From NCBI GenBank assembly GCA_038148375.1, contig JAYQVH010000001.1:248001-312000 (forward strand): DNA of 64,000 bases, written 5' to 3'. Below are positions 34,787 to 43,644 of this stretch, piece by piece (positions within the stretch are counted from its first letter, which is position 1; every line of letters begins with the position of its first letter). The stretch comes from CAWUEX02 sp038148375 (lineage in GTDB: Bacteria; Pseudomonadota; Alphaproteobacteria; Rhodospirillales; Rhodospirillaceae). The notes under the pieces are model-generated. The model was not told the DNA's origin, did not search any database, and was given only the letters and a program-made list of their open reading frames with translations. Both the position numbers and the translations under genes were made by a program.

Positions 34787-36258
34787 GACGATCTCTCCTT
34801 CAACGCAGCAATTGTCGCCGTTGTCGAATAGGAGTCAACCAAATCGGCGAGCACGACGCGGCCGCCGGCGGCCTCGACCACATCGGCACCGACAACTTCG
34901 GAGCGCGCATAGTCAGCCCCTTTGACCAGAACAGCGGGCCGCACGGCGGTGATCAAATCCAGCGGGGTGTCTTCGCCAAACACCACGACGAGATCAACGG
35001 CTTCCATAGACGCGATCACGGCGGCACGCGCCGCTTCGGTTTGAACAGGCCGGCCCGGCCCCTTCAGTCGCGTGACCGATGCGTCGGAATTCAACCCGAC
35101 GATTAATTTGTCGCAAGCGGCTTTGGCCTGGGTCAGCAAGGAAACGTGCCCCGGATGCAAGAGATCGAAACATCCGTTCGTAAAACCGACGGTCCGGCCT
35201 TCCTGCCGCCATAAGGCCGCTTTGGCAGCGGCGGCCTGCATATCGACGACCTTGGACTCAGCGGCCGTCAACTCACGGCGCAGCAGCGCGGCCGCCAATT
35301 CGCGTATGGTCACCACCGCGGTACCGCGACGGCGCACGACCAGTCCGGCGGCGGCATTCGCGAGCCGCGCGCCGTCGATCAAAGGCACATCTGCCGCAAG
35401 TGCGGTGCCGAGCACGGCGGCGACCGTGTCACCTGCGCCGGTGACATCGGCAACTTCCTGGCTTTCGGCGGACAGGTGTACCGCGTCCTCAGCCGTGATG
35501 AGTGTCATCCCCTCGGCCGAACGCGTCACCAAAACAGCTTCAATGCCGTTCACGGCAGCAACCTGTCTGGCCGCGGCGATAAGCCGGTCGTCGGTATCGA
35601 CACCGGCACCGCTGACTTCGGCCAGTTCGGCCCGGTTCGGGGTGACCACTGTTGCGCCGCCATAGCGCGCATAATCCGCGCCCTTGGGATCGACGATAAC
35701 CGGGACACCGGCAGCATGCGCGCGGTCAATAACCGATCGGCACAGGGCCGCCGTAACAACGCCCTTGCCATAGTCGGACACCAGGACCGCATCCGCGTTT
35801 TCAACTTCGCGGCCGAATGTTTGTACCAGGTCGTCCGCATCGGTGGATGCAATCGGCGCAATGGTTTCGCGGTCTGCGCGCAGCAAATGATGGCCGTCCG
35901 CGGCAAAGAAACGGTTCTTGATGGTCGTTTCGCGTGCCGGATTGACACGGAGGAACGGTTCAACGTTTTCCAGGCCGCTCAGCAGTTCCGTCACTTCCTG
36001 TCCGGCGCGGTCATCGCCGATAACCGAGAAGAAGGCGACAGAGGCACCGAGAGCCGCGGCATTGCGTGCCACGTTGCCGGCACCGCCAAGCTGGGAAAAC
36101 TCGCGGGTGATGCGGACCACGGGCACCGGCGCCTCCGGCGAGATCCGCCGTACGTCGCCGTAAATAAAGCGGTCGACCATCACGTCGCCGATGATCAGCA
36201 CCCGTCGTCCTTTAAAACGGCTAAGGTGGAGCGATAATCCGGCGGCGTCGTGGGTCAC
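34783..36258 (-). CDS. hldE: Bifunctional heptose-7-phosphate kinase / heptose-1-phosphate adenylyltransferase
   Basis: About 491 residues making ADP-heptose for lipopolysaccharide core. The N-terminal ribokinase-like domain has GGAGNVARN and the catalytic GAGDTVAA; the C-terminal cytidylyltransferase-like domain has GCFDLLHPGH and KGADYARSEVVG. The GTG at 36258 is chosen since it starts 13 bases after the upstream gene; the open frame runs to 36321 but would overlap that gene. Same strand and likely the same transcript as the UDP-xylose synthase gene. Confidence 0.92.
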   Translation of the reverse strand: MTHDAAGLSLHLSRFKGRRVLIIGDVMVDRFIYGDVRRISPEAPVPVVRITREFSQLGGAGNVARNAAALGASVAFFSVIGDDRAGQEVTELLSGLENVEPFLRVNPARETTIKNRFFAADGHHLLRADRETIAPIASTDADDLVQTFGREVENADAVLVSDYGKGVVTAALCRSVIDRAHAAGVPVIVDPKGADYARYGGATVVTPNRAELAEVSGAGVDTDDRLIAAARQVAAVNGIEAVLVTRSAEGMTLITAEDAVHLSAESQEVADVTGAGDTVAAVLGTALAADVPLIDGARLANAAAGLVVRRRGTAVVTIRELAAALLRRELTAAESKVVDMQAAAAKAALWRQEGRTVGFTNGCFDLLHPGHVSLLTQAKAACDKLIVGLNSDASVTRLKGPGRPVQTEAARAAVIASMEAVDLVVVFGEDTPLDLITAVRPAVLVKGADYARSEVVGADVVEAAGGRVVLADLVDSYSTTATIAALKERSS

Positions 36259-36271
36259 GAAATTTCTCGCT

Positions 36272-37210
36272 CTATGCCGCCAAAAGGGTTTTGAAATAGG
36301 CGACGGTTTCTTTGAGCCCATCTTCCAATTTTACGGTCGGCTCCCATTTGAGCTCGCGCTTGGCCAGCGAGATATCGGGCTGGCGGCGGACGGGATCATC
36401 CTGCGGCAGCGGCTTGTAATCGATTTTCGACTTCGAGCCTGTTTCCGCCAGGACCAGTTCCGCCAGTTCAAGAATGGTGAATTCCGCCGGATTACCAAGA
36501 TTGACGGGGCCGGTAAAACCATCGGAGGAGTTCATTAACCCGATCAATGCGTCGACCAGGTCGGTGACATAGCAAAATGAGCGAGTCTGACTGCCATCGC
36601 CGTAGATCGTAATCGGATCGCCCATGAGCGCCTGGACGATGAAGTTCGACACCACGCGGCCGTCGTCGGGCAGCATGCGCGGCCCATAAGTGTTAAAAAT
36701 GCGCGCCACTTTGATGCCGAGACCGTGCTGGCGGTGGTAATCGAAAAACAGCGTTTCAGCGCAGCGCTTGCCTTCGTCGTAGCACGCGCGCGGGCCGATC
36801 GTGTTGACATTGCCGTTATAGGTTTCGACCTGAGGATGGATTGCCGGGTCGCCATAGACCTCGCTGGTCGAGGCCTGGAGAATTTTGGCTTTTGTACGTT
36901 TCGCGAGGCCGAGCATGTTGATGGCGCCGTGAACGCTGGTCTTGGTCGTCTGTACCGGGTCGAACTGGTAATGGACGGGCGAGGCCGGGCAGGCGAGGTT
37001 GTAGATTTCATCGGTCTCGACGTAGAGCGGAAAGGTGACGTCGTGGCGCATCAGCTCGAAGCCGGGATGATCGAGCAACGCCGCAACGTTATGACGCCGG
37101 CCGGTAAAATAGTTATCCACACACAGAACTTCCTGATCCTGCGTGGTCAATCGCTCGCACAGGTGCGACCCGATAAAGCCCGCCCCGCCGGTTACCAATA
37201 TACGTTTCAC
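36272..37210 (-). CDS. UDP-glucuronate decarboxylase (UDP-xylose synthase)
   Basis: A 312-residue short-chain dehydrogenase/epimerase. The NAD site is TGGAGFIG, and the catalytic Tyr-Lys lies in YDEGKR; STSEVYGDP and GPRACYDEGKR are characteristic of UXS enzymes, which convert UDP-glucuronate to UDP-xylose. GTG at 37210 has GGAG seven bases upstream. Placed directly before hldE, it points to surface polysaccharide or LPS core synthesis. Confidence 0.86.
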   Translation of the reverse strand: MKRILVTGGAGFIGSHLCERLTTQDQEVLCVDNYFTGRRHNVAALLDHPGFELMRHDVTFPLYVETDEIYNLACPASPVHYQFDPVQTTKTSVHGAINMLGLAKRTKAKILQASTSEVYGDPAIHPQVETYNGNVNTIGPRACYDEGKRCAETLFFDYHRQHGLGIKVARIFNTYGPRMLPDDGRVVSNFIVQALMGDPITIYGDGSQTRSFCYVTDLVDALIGLMNSSDGFTGPVNLGNPAEFTILELAELVLAETGSKSKIDYKPLPQDDPVRRQPDISLAKRELKWEPTVKLEDGLKETVAYFKTLLAA

Positions 37211-37475
37211 CGGGAAACTCCCCACGTTGTGTCTTCGGCGCGCCTCTCGGCGGCGCAATCCGGCAGATAAACCTACTTTTTAACCTTTTCCAAATGGTTA
37301 CCAGATTACTTTAAGTGTGATCGCAAAAGTCTTACCTTGTCCTGAAACGTCTCGACTTTCAGTGGTATGGCCCCAAAACTAATTCTCCCGTACGCTGATT
37401 GGATAAAGACACCGTTCGGTGCTGGGAAACGTTACTAGACGATAGGGGAATGCGCGCCGGTCGCGCCGTTGGGGA
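37211..37475. promoter_or_regulatory. AT-rich divergent intergenic region with an inverted repeat
   Basis: 265 bases between the divergent UXS and EAL-like genes, markedly more A+T rich than the flanks. TAACC (37281-37285) and GGTTA (37296-37300) form an inverted repeat with a 10-base spacer, a plausible operator. No promoter elements could be fixed with confidence. Confidence 0.4.
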
Positions 37476-38672
37476 ATGCAGCAAACCACCGCATATCAAG
37501 AAAATTTGCTGTGCGACACACTCGACCGCATGCGGCGCAATCCGGAAGGCCGCAAGGTCGTGCATGTTCATCTGTCGCGCCTGATGCCCGGCAACCGGAC
37601 ACCGGTGAAGTCCAAGATCGTGTCCAGGATGTTTGGCAATCTGGAAGGCGGCATGCACATCCAGATGTTTCAGGTGATCAATCAGGACCTGGTGATGACG
37701 GTGAATGCGGGGGCGCAGCGCGACGTCAACGCCATCTGCAACCGCCTGCGCGGTCTGTTCGACGACGACCCCATCACTTTCACCGAAGACAAAGACGGCA
37801 ACGACCAGTTTGTCACCTGGTACGACCTGGAAGTGGACGCGGCCATGGCTTTGAACATGGCTCAAGAACTGCGCGAAGACGCAAACAAACGGTTGCGCCA
37901 GCCGCCTGAAACGCCGCCGCCGCCGATTATGACGCCCGTCCAACTGGATCACGTTCAAAAACAGCTGGCGACGACCAACATCATCCCGTTTGTGCGCGAT
38001 CAGGTCGCCATGCGCGTCAACCCCGGCGACGCTGACGCCACAATCGAGTTCTACGAGTTCTTTCTCTCCGTCGGCGATCTCCAGCGCAGCATCGCGCCCG
38101 GCATCAATGTATTCGGCGATAGGTGGCTGTTCCAGGATCTCAGCCGTACGATGGACCTGCGCATGCTCGAGACCGTGGTGCGCGCACCGCATGCGCGTGA
38201 ATCACCCGTGATAAGCTTGAACCTGAATCTCGAAACGATTTCGACACCGGCCTTCGCGACTTTTCTGGAACGCATCCCGAAAGATCAAAAAATCATTGTC
38301 GAAATTCAGGCCATCGACGTGCTTGCCGCGGTGCGCAACTACTATGACGTCCATGACGTTATTTCGACGCTTGGTCACTCCCTGCTCATCGACGGCCTTA
38401 ATCCGATCATGCTGCAGATGCTTGACGTGCGCCTGATGAATCCGCATTACGCCAAGATCATGTGGGCGCCGGAGTTGATCGATCTGATGAACCCGGACAG
38501 CAACAAGTCTGCGTCAGCGCTGATCGACTCAGTTGGCGGCGATAAGATCATTCTGGCACGCTGCGACTCTCAGAACGCTATGGCCTGGGGCTTAAAATCG
38601 GGCATTCGTATTTTCCAGGGCCATTTCCTCGACTCCTTCGGCAAGCCGCGTCACCGCGGCGCCAAGAAGTAG
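37476..38672 (+). CDS. Degenerate EAL-like protein, first of a tandem pair
   Basis: A 398-residue soluble protein. The N-terminal half opens with VVHVHLSRLMP and a GGDEF- or REC-like alpha/beta pattern. The second half follows the EAL barrel outline, but the EAL motif position reads EFF (residues 194-196), the metal Asp pair reads Asp-Gly (306-307), the K-I-D motif reads K-I-M-W and the AEGVE strand reads ARCDS. The final FQGHFLDSF strand is kept. Catalysis on cyclic di-GMP is very unlikely; binding or a scaffold role is possible. The next gene, 9 bases on, is a paralogue with the same altered signatures. Confidence 0.72.
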   Translation: MQQTTAYQENLLCDTLDRMRRNPEGRKVVHVHLSRLMPGNRTPVKSKIVSRMFGNLEGGMHIQMFQVINQDLVMTVNAGAQRDVNAICNRLRGLFDDDPITFTEDKDGNDQFVTWYDLEVDAAMALNMAQELREDANKRLRQPPETPPPPIMTPVQLDHVQKQLATTNIIPFVRDQVAMRVNPGDADATIEFYEFFLSVGDLQRSIAPGINVFGDRWLFQDLSRTMDLRMLETVVRAPHARESPVISLNLNLETISTPAFATFLERIPKDQKIIVEIQAIDVLAAVRNYYDVHDVISTLGHSLLIDGLNPIMLQMLDVRLMNPHYAKIMWAPELIDLMNPDSNKSASALIDSVGGDKIILARCDSQNAMAWGLKSGIRIFQGHFLDSFGKPRHRGAKK

Positions 38673-38681
38673 GAAGCGGAC

Positions 38682-39941
38682 ATGTCAGATATCGAACTCA
38701 AGCCCGAAAAGATGGCGGCCCACCCGCTCGGGGACAGCCACGAGAACAAGCTGCTCGAAGATATGCGTGGCTTAGAGCCTGCCGCACGAAACCGCGGCGT
38801 CATCCGTCTGCACCTGTCGCGCCTACAGCCCGCTCATCGCGAACGCGACGACCTGTTAAGCGCGGAAACCTCATTTGAGGACCTCACCCGGACCCGCTCT
38901 GCCTGGCTCTACCGCCTGCGCAATTGCGATTTGATGGTGGTGTTCGAAAAGTCGGAAACCAGCCAGGTGGAGAATTCCGTCGTCAAGCTGCTCAAGCTGT
39001 GGAGCGGCGATGATCTGATGAAAAGATTCAGTTCGAACCCCCGCAAGAACCGGCTGACCAGCTGGTTCGATATGGCAAAGGATTACGACAAACTGCTGGC
39101 CTTCGCCGAGCGCCAAGTCGCCACCACCGGGCGCAAGAAGAAAAAGAGCCTCGACGATCTCATCAATGAACGCGAAGCGCTGCGTCAGAAATCCGACCGC
39201 GGTCAGCCGCTGACGCCATTGGAATTGGCACGCATTGAGGAATCGTTGTCGCAAGTCGATCTGTCGAGCCACACACGGCGGCAGAACATTTGCGCCTTTG
39301 TCGAAGAAAACCAGGCGGAAATCGTTTTTACCGAGGTGTTCGTCTCTATCGGCGATTTGCGAGAGACGCTCATGCCGAACACCGACCTGACCGCAAATCC
39401 ATGGTTGTTCCAGCGCCTGACACAGACATTGGACAAGCGCGTCCTGGTTCAGGTGTCGCGGCGCGACGACCGCACGCTGATGCGCGAAGGGTTTAGCATC
39501 AACGTCAACGTCGCAACGATTTTGTCGGAAGAGTTCCTGACATTCGACAGCGATCTCAACCCAACCACGCACGAAACAGTGCTGGAATTGAGGTTGGAAG
39601 ATATTTTATCTGATCCGACCAACTTCGCTTTTGCCCGTGACTTCCTTCATGAGCGGGGCTACCGGATCTGCGTGGACTCGCTCAATCTCGACACCTTCCC
39701 GTATGCCGACCCGGAACGCCTCGGCGTCAACTACACCAAATTGGCCTGGACAAGTGAGCTGTCCGGTATGGTTGGCACCGAACGCGGCGAGGAACTCAAA
39801 GCAATGATCCTGATGCGCAAACGGGGTCATACGATCCTGACGCGCTGCGATTCCGAAGCGGCCATCCGCGTTGGCCGCCAGCTCGGCATCACCCTCTTCC
39901 AAGGCCGTTACGTCGACGAAGTCAGCCGCGAAAAATTCTAA
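38682..39941 (+). CDS. Degenerate EAL-like protein, second of a tandem pair
   Basis: A 419-residue paralogue of the preceding product. It has the N-terminal RGVIRLHLSRLQP block, a charged central helix (KKKKS region, about residues 150-190) and a degenerate EAL barrel: EVF at residues 218-220 for EAL, D332-S-L for the Asp pair, K-L-A-W for K-I-D, and TRCDS for AEGVE, ending in FQGRYV. The shared K-x-x-W and RCDS signatures suggest the two proteins evolved together and may form a heterodimer. No membrane segment or signal peptide. Confidence 0.72.
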   Translation: MSDIELKPEKMAAHPLGDSHENKLLEDMRGLEPAARNRGVIRLHLSRLQPAHRERDDLLSAETSFEDLTRTRSAWLYRLRNCDLMVVFEKSETSQVENSVVKLLKLWSGDDLMKRFSSNPRKNRLTSWFDMAKDYDKLLAFAERQVATTGRKKKKSLDDLINEREALRQKSDRGQPLTPLELARIEESLSQVDLSSHTRRQNICAFVEENQAEIVFTEVFVSIGDLRETLMPNTDLTANPWLFQRLTQTLDKRVLVQVSRRDDRTLMREGFSINVNVATILSEEFLTFDSDLNPTTHETVLELRLEDILSDPTNFAFARDFLHERGYRICVDSLNLDTFPYADPERLGVNYTKLAWTSELSGMVGTERGEELKAMILMRKRGHTILTRCDSEAAIRVGRQLGITLFQGRYVDEVSREKF

Positions 39942-40124
39942 GCGGCGGAGTCATTCTGTGGGCGGGCCGGCTTATGTCGTTGAAGGCGGTGGCGGAATAC
40001 GGCTTAATAGGGCCAACATTGTGGGACGCGCCACATAATCGACTCAGTTCGAACCGATACTCTTGTCAGTGCGTTATCTGGCCGAAGAGCTGGAAACAGA
40101 CTGATAAACCACAATGGAGTCCCT

Positions 40125-40880
40125 ATGACCCACCTTATTCCCTCGGCACCGCTGCGCAAATTCGCCCGGAGATGCGCTCTGGTTGCGCTGGCGGCCCTGT
40201 GTGCGGGCCTGTTCTCCGGACCTGCCCCGGTGCTGGCCCAGGACGAGGACGCCATGAAGGCGCGCCACGTCATCGACGAAGCCAAGGTCGCCGTCGAGCG
40301 CGTGCGCGCCGAGCACAAACCGTCAGATCAACTTGAGTCCATGCTCGCGAAGGCGCGCGGCGTCCTTGTCATCCCATCCTATTACAAGGCCGGCTTTATT
40401 GTCGGCGTCAGCTACGGCGACGGCGTGCTGCTCAAGCGCCAGCGCGACGGCACATTCGGTGACCCTGCCTTTTACCGTATGACATCAGGATCAATCGGCT
40501 TGCAGGCGGGAATGCAGTCCGCCGAAACCATGTTCCTGATCCTGACCGACAAAGGCATGCAGGCAATGCTGGATGACGAATTCAAGATCGGTGCCAATGT
40601 CGGCATCAGTGTCGGTTCGGTCGGCGCTGGTACCGAAGCATCAACAACTACGAACATCGGCAATGATATCGTCGCCTATTCCAGTAACGCCGGTCTATTT
40701 GCAGGCGGAGCGTTTGAAGGCAGTGTCATCAAACCGCGCAAGGACTTCAACGCGGCGGTCTACGGCATCGACAGCGCGAACCCGGAAGGGATCGTCAACC
40801 GCGCGCAATTGTTCTACGCGGACGGCCTGAAGAAGACTTTGGTGTCGCAGGTTTACGCCCAGGAGCCCCAGGTGAATTAG
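40125..40880 (+). CDS. SYLF/YSC84-domain lipid-binding protein, exported
   Basis: A 251-residue protein with a signal peptide (hydrophobic to about residue 38, AQA-like end VLAQD) and a SYLF domain (KARGVLVIPSYYKAGFIVG near the start, GLFAGGAFEGSVI near the end). SYLF proteins bind phosphoinositide or other lipids in eukaryotes; the bacterial role is unclear. GGAG precedes the ATG. About 180 bases upstream separate it from the EAL-like pair. Confidence 0.85.
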   Translation: MTHLIPSAPLRKFARRCALVALAALCAGLFSGPAPVLAQDEDAMKARHVIDEAKVAVERVRAEHKPSDQLESMLAKARGVLVIPSYYKAGFIVGVSYGDGVLLKRQRDGTFGDPAFYRMTSGSIGLQAGMQSAETMFLILTDKGMQAMLDDEFKIGANVGISVGSVGAGTEASTTTNIGNDIVAYSSNAGLFAGGAFEGSVIKPRKDFNAAVYGIDSANPEGIVNRAQLFYADGLKKTLVSQVYAQEPQVN

Positions 40881-40898
40881 CCGAAGGACGCTGCGCCC

Positions 40899-42284
40899 CT
40901 AAAACTGCGGCGCCTCAAACGTGCCCGGCGCCGGATCGATAGGTTCGGCGCCGTTGCGCGTCACCGCCATAACGGCGAACCCGCGTTCGGACAATCCGGT
41001 CGGCAACAGGCGGAACACACCATCGACACCGGAAAAACCGCTCGGCGACGAAAGAGCGTCCGACGAAAACGGCATGCCGGGGCGGGTCCTGGCCAGCACT
41101 GCGGCGAGGGCGACCGCGTCGTATCCATGGGTTGCGATGGCGGGCGGTGTATCCCCGTAAAGCTGACGGTAGCGGGAATAGAACGTGGCATTGGCAGTGG
41201 GATCCGGCGCGGGATACCAGCCGCCGACCAGCGCCGGTTCTTTACCGAGGTTGGGAGCATGCCACAATAACGTTCCGAGCAGTTGCACGCGGCCGGGATC
41301 GACGTCGTAAAACGGCAACAGCGCCGCGACTTCGGTGAGCCGGCCGCCCTGCTCCGGTAAGAGCACGGCGTCAAAGGGCACCTCGCCGATGGTGTCCATG
41401 CGTTCAAGCCGCTGCAGCGCGACCCGGGAGACTGCGTCCGTGCGTCCTTCAAGAGCACGGCGCTGGGCCAGCAGCGCATTGTGCCGCCGGTCGTAATCGG
41501 CGAAATCACGCACAACCTGATCAACGTTTTCGCCGCCGGGATCATAGAAAGAGACGCGGCTGAGCGTGCCGCCGCTCTGCTGCACCACCTGCATCATGGC
41601 ATCGACCGCCGTTTCGCCGTACGGGGTCGATGGTGCGAGCACTGCGAACCGTTCGATCCCCTGGGAGCGGCTGAACGAAATAATCCGCCGCACCTGTTCG
41701 TGAACGAGAAACCCCATGACGAAAACGCGGGGGGCAGCGACCGTCGGATCTGTGGTGAACGGCACCATGTTGACCCCCGCGGCGCGGGCCTGGGGAATCA
41801 CGGCCTTGGCCGAGGCGGAAAACATCGGGCCCAGCAGCACTTGCGCCCCATGAGACACGGCCAGCGCAGCCGCATCGACAGCACCGTCGGGCGTGCCGAC
41901 CGTATCGTACGGCTGCAACACAAAGCGGTCGTCGGCGATGTCGAACAGCGCCATCTGGGCGGCATTGAGCAGCGCCTGGCCGGTATCGGCAGAGGAGCCG
42001 CTCAGGGGCAGCAGCAAGCCGACGCGGACCAAGCCATACGGATCGCGAGGCGGGGCGGGCACGCCACCGGTTTCAAGCGAGGGATCGAGTCCCGGAATCA
42101 ATTGCGTGCGGCTGAGCGCCGGCAGTTGGGGTGGCGGTGCGGCGGATGCGGCGGACCCACCCGCTGCGGAGACGGCCGGACCTGCATTTTCGATCACCTG
42201 CTGGCGTGGTACATCGGTGCTCTCGCAGCCCGCCAAGATCAGCCCAGCCGAAAGAAACAATGGCAAAACGCGCCAAACCGTCAT
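40899..42284 (-). CDS. LpoA-like penicillin-binding protein activator lipoprotein
   Basis: A 461-residue lipoprotein (lipobox LAGC, Cys19) with an Ala/Pro-rich linker and a type-1 periplasmic-binding fold (VGLLLPLSG at about residues 88-96). In Escherichia coli lpoA sits next to rsmI and yraN and activates PBP1A; the same neighbours are here, though lpoA is inverted. GAGGA is 7 bases before the ATG. Its start overlaps the start of rsmI by 25 bases head to head. Confidence 0.8.
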   Translation of the reverse strand: MTVWRVLPLFLSAGLILAGCESTDVPRQQVIENAGPAVSAAGGSAASAAPPPQLPALSRTQLIPGLDPSLETGGVPAPPRDPYGLVRVGLLLPLSGSSADTGQALLNAAQMALFDIADDRFVLQPYDTVGTPDGAVDAAALAVSHGAQVLLGPMFSASAKAVIPQARAAGVNMVPFTTDPTVAAPRVFVMGFLVHEQVRRIISFSRSQGIERFAVLAPSTPYGETAVDAMMQVVQQSGGTLSRVSFYDPGGENVDQVVRDFADYDRRHNALLAQRRALEGRTDAVSRVALQRLERMDTIGEVPFDAVLLPEQGGRLTEVAALLPFYDVDPGRVQLLGTLLWHAPNLGKEPALVGGWYPAPDPTANATFYSRYRQLYGDTPPAIATHGYDAVALAAVLARTRPGMPFSSDALSSPSGFSGVDGVFRLLPTGLSERGFAVMAVTRNGAEPIDPAPGTFEAPQF

Positions 42285-43231
42285 CCAAAGGTCCTCTGTC
42301 TACGCCTGATACCGGTACGTCCGCGGACGGTAGCGCCCGCTCTGCCGTGTGGCAACCGGAGGCCCTGATCTCGCGGTTCAAGAGTCAGCCGGTGGAGTGT
42401 GGCCTTTATGTGGTTGCCACCCCCATCGGCAACCTCATGGATATCACCTTGCGCGCCCTGGACGTCCTGGCCCAGGCCGATCTGGTCGTGTGCGAGGACA
42501 CGCGGGTCACAGGCAAGTTGCTCAGCCATTTCGGCCTGCGCGTGCCGATGACCGCGTACACGGACCATTCGGCGGCAACGGTCAGACCCAAAATCCTGGC
42601 CGCGCTGGCGGAGGGCAAAGCAGTTGTGCTGGTTTCCGACGCCGGTACACCGCTGATCTCCGATCCCGGTTATAAGCTGGTTGAAGCCTGTCTGGCGGAA
42701 AACATCCGCGTCATTCCGGTCCCTGGAGCTTCCGCGCTGCTGTCCGCCCTGGTCAGCGCCGGTCTGCCGACGGACCGGGTCCTGTTCGCCGGTTTTTTGC
42801 CGGCCAAAGCGAAGGCACGGCGTGATGCGATCGCCGGACTGGCATCGGTTGACGCGACGCTGGTGACATACGAAACCGGGCCGCGGCTTGCCGCTGCCTT
42901 AGCCGACATGGCCGCCACTCTTGGACCGCGTCCGGCGGCAGTGACGCGCGAGTTGACCAAACTGCACGAAGAAATCCGCCGCGGCACGCTGGCCACCCTT
43001 GCCGCCGCTTTTGCCGAAGGCGGAGCACCCAAAGGAGAACTGGTGATCGTCACCGGCCCGCCGCAGGAGGTGGACGCCCCCACGGCCGGCGACCTGGACG
43101 CGGCACTGCGGACGGCGATGGAAACCATGAGTGTGCGCGATGCCGCGGCCGCTGTTGCAGCGGCGTCCGGGGCGGCCAAGCGCGATGTCTATGCCCGGGC
43201 GCTGGCGCTGAAGGCGGACGGTGCCGACTGA
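42260..43231 (+). CDS. rsmI: 16S rRNA (cytidine(1402)-2'-O)-methyltransferase
   Basis: A 323-residue tetrapyrrole methylase-fold enzyme. Key blocks are LYVVATPIGNLMDITLRA, CEDTRVTGKLL, SDAGTPLISDPG and the FAGFLPAK segment. The N terminus is about 35 residues longer than usual if ATG 42260 is used, which also overlaps the divergent lpoA-like gene; a GTG at 42347 would give the standard length. Overlaps yraN by 11 bases. Confidence 0.92.
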   Translation: MAKRAKPSSKGPLSTPDTGTSADGSARSAVWQPEALISRFKSQPVECGLYVVATPIGNLMDITLRALDVLAQADLVVCEDTRVTGKLLSHFGLRVPMTAYTDHSAATVRPKILAALAEGKAVVLVSDAGTPLISDPGYKLVEACLAENIRVIPVPGASALLSALVSAGLPTDRVLFAGFLPAKAKARRDAIAGLASVDATLVTYETGPRLAAALADMAATLGPRPAAVTRELTKLHEEIRRGTLATLAAAFAEGGAPKGELVIVTGPPQEVDAPTAGDLDAALRTAMETMSVRDAAAAVAAASGAAKRDVYARALALKADGAD

Positions 43232-43598
43232 AGCCCGGCAAACGGCCGAGCGCCGCGGGAGGTGGGCGGAAGCCTTATGCCGCCTGCATCTGCGCCTGAC
43301 CGGCTGGTCGGTGATCGGGCAGCGGCACCGCCAAGCCCGCGGCACAGGCGCGGGCGAAATCGACATCATTGCCCGGCGGGGACACGTTCTCGCCTTCATC
43401 GAGGTTAAGGCCCGGGAGACCGGCGATGCCGCCTTGGAAGCGGTTTCGACGAGCCAGCAGGAGCGCATCAGCCGCGGCGCAGCGGCGTTCCTGGCCGCCC
43501 ATCCCCAGCATGCGGACTGCACCATGCGCTTCGACGTCATGGCCGTGCGGCCCTGGCGCTGGCCTTTGCACGTAAAGGGCGCGTGGCGGATCAATTGA
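43221..43598 (+). CDS. yraN: UPF0102 protein YraN
   Basis: A 125-residue endonuclease-like fold protein with GEIDIIARRG and FIEVKAR, the two halves of a PD-(D/E)xK-like site. Function is not established. GTG at 43221 overlaps the rsmI end, with AAGG upstream. rsmI-yraN is a conserved pair. Confidence 0.9.
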   Translation: MPTEARQTAERRGRWAEALCRLHLRLTGWSVIGQRHRQARGTGAGEIDIIARRGHVLAFIEVKARETGDAALEAVSTSQQERISRGAAAFLAAHPQHADCTMRFDVMAVRPWRWPLHVKGAWRIN

Positions 43599-43644
43599 CC
43601 TCTGGCGAATTGACGGGGCGAAGCGAATCACTAGTTTAGGCGCG

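Noticed and set aside
39974..40336. 120-codon frame across the gap before the SYLF gene
   Set aside because: Low-complexity Arg/Gly sequence overlapping the SYLF signal peptide in another frame; not a credible gene.
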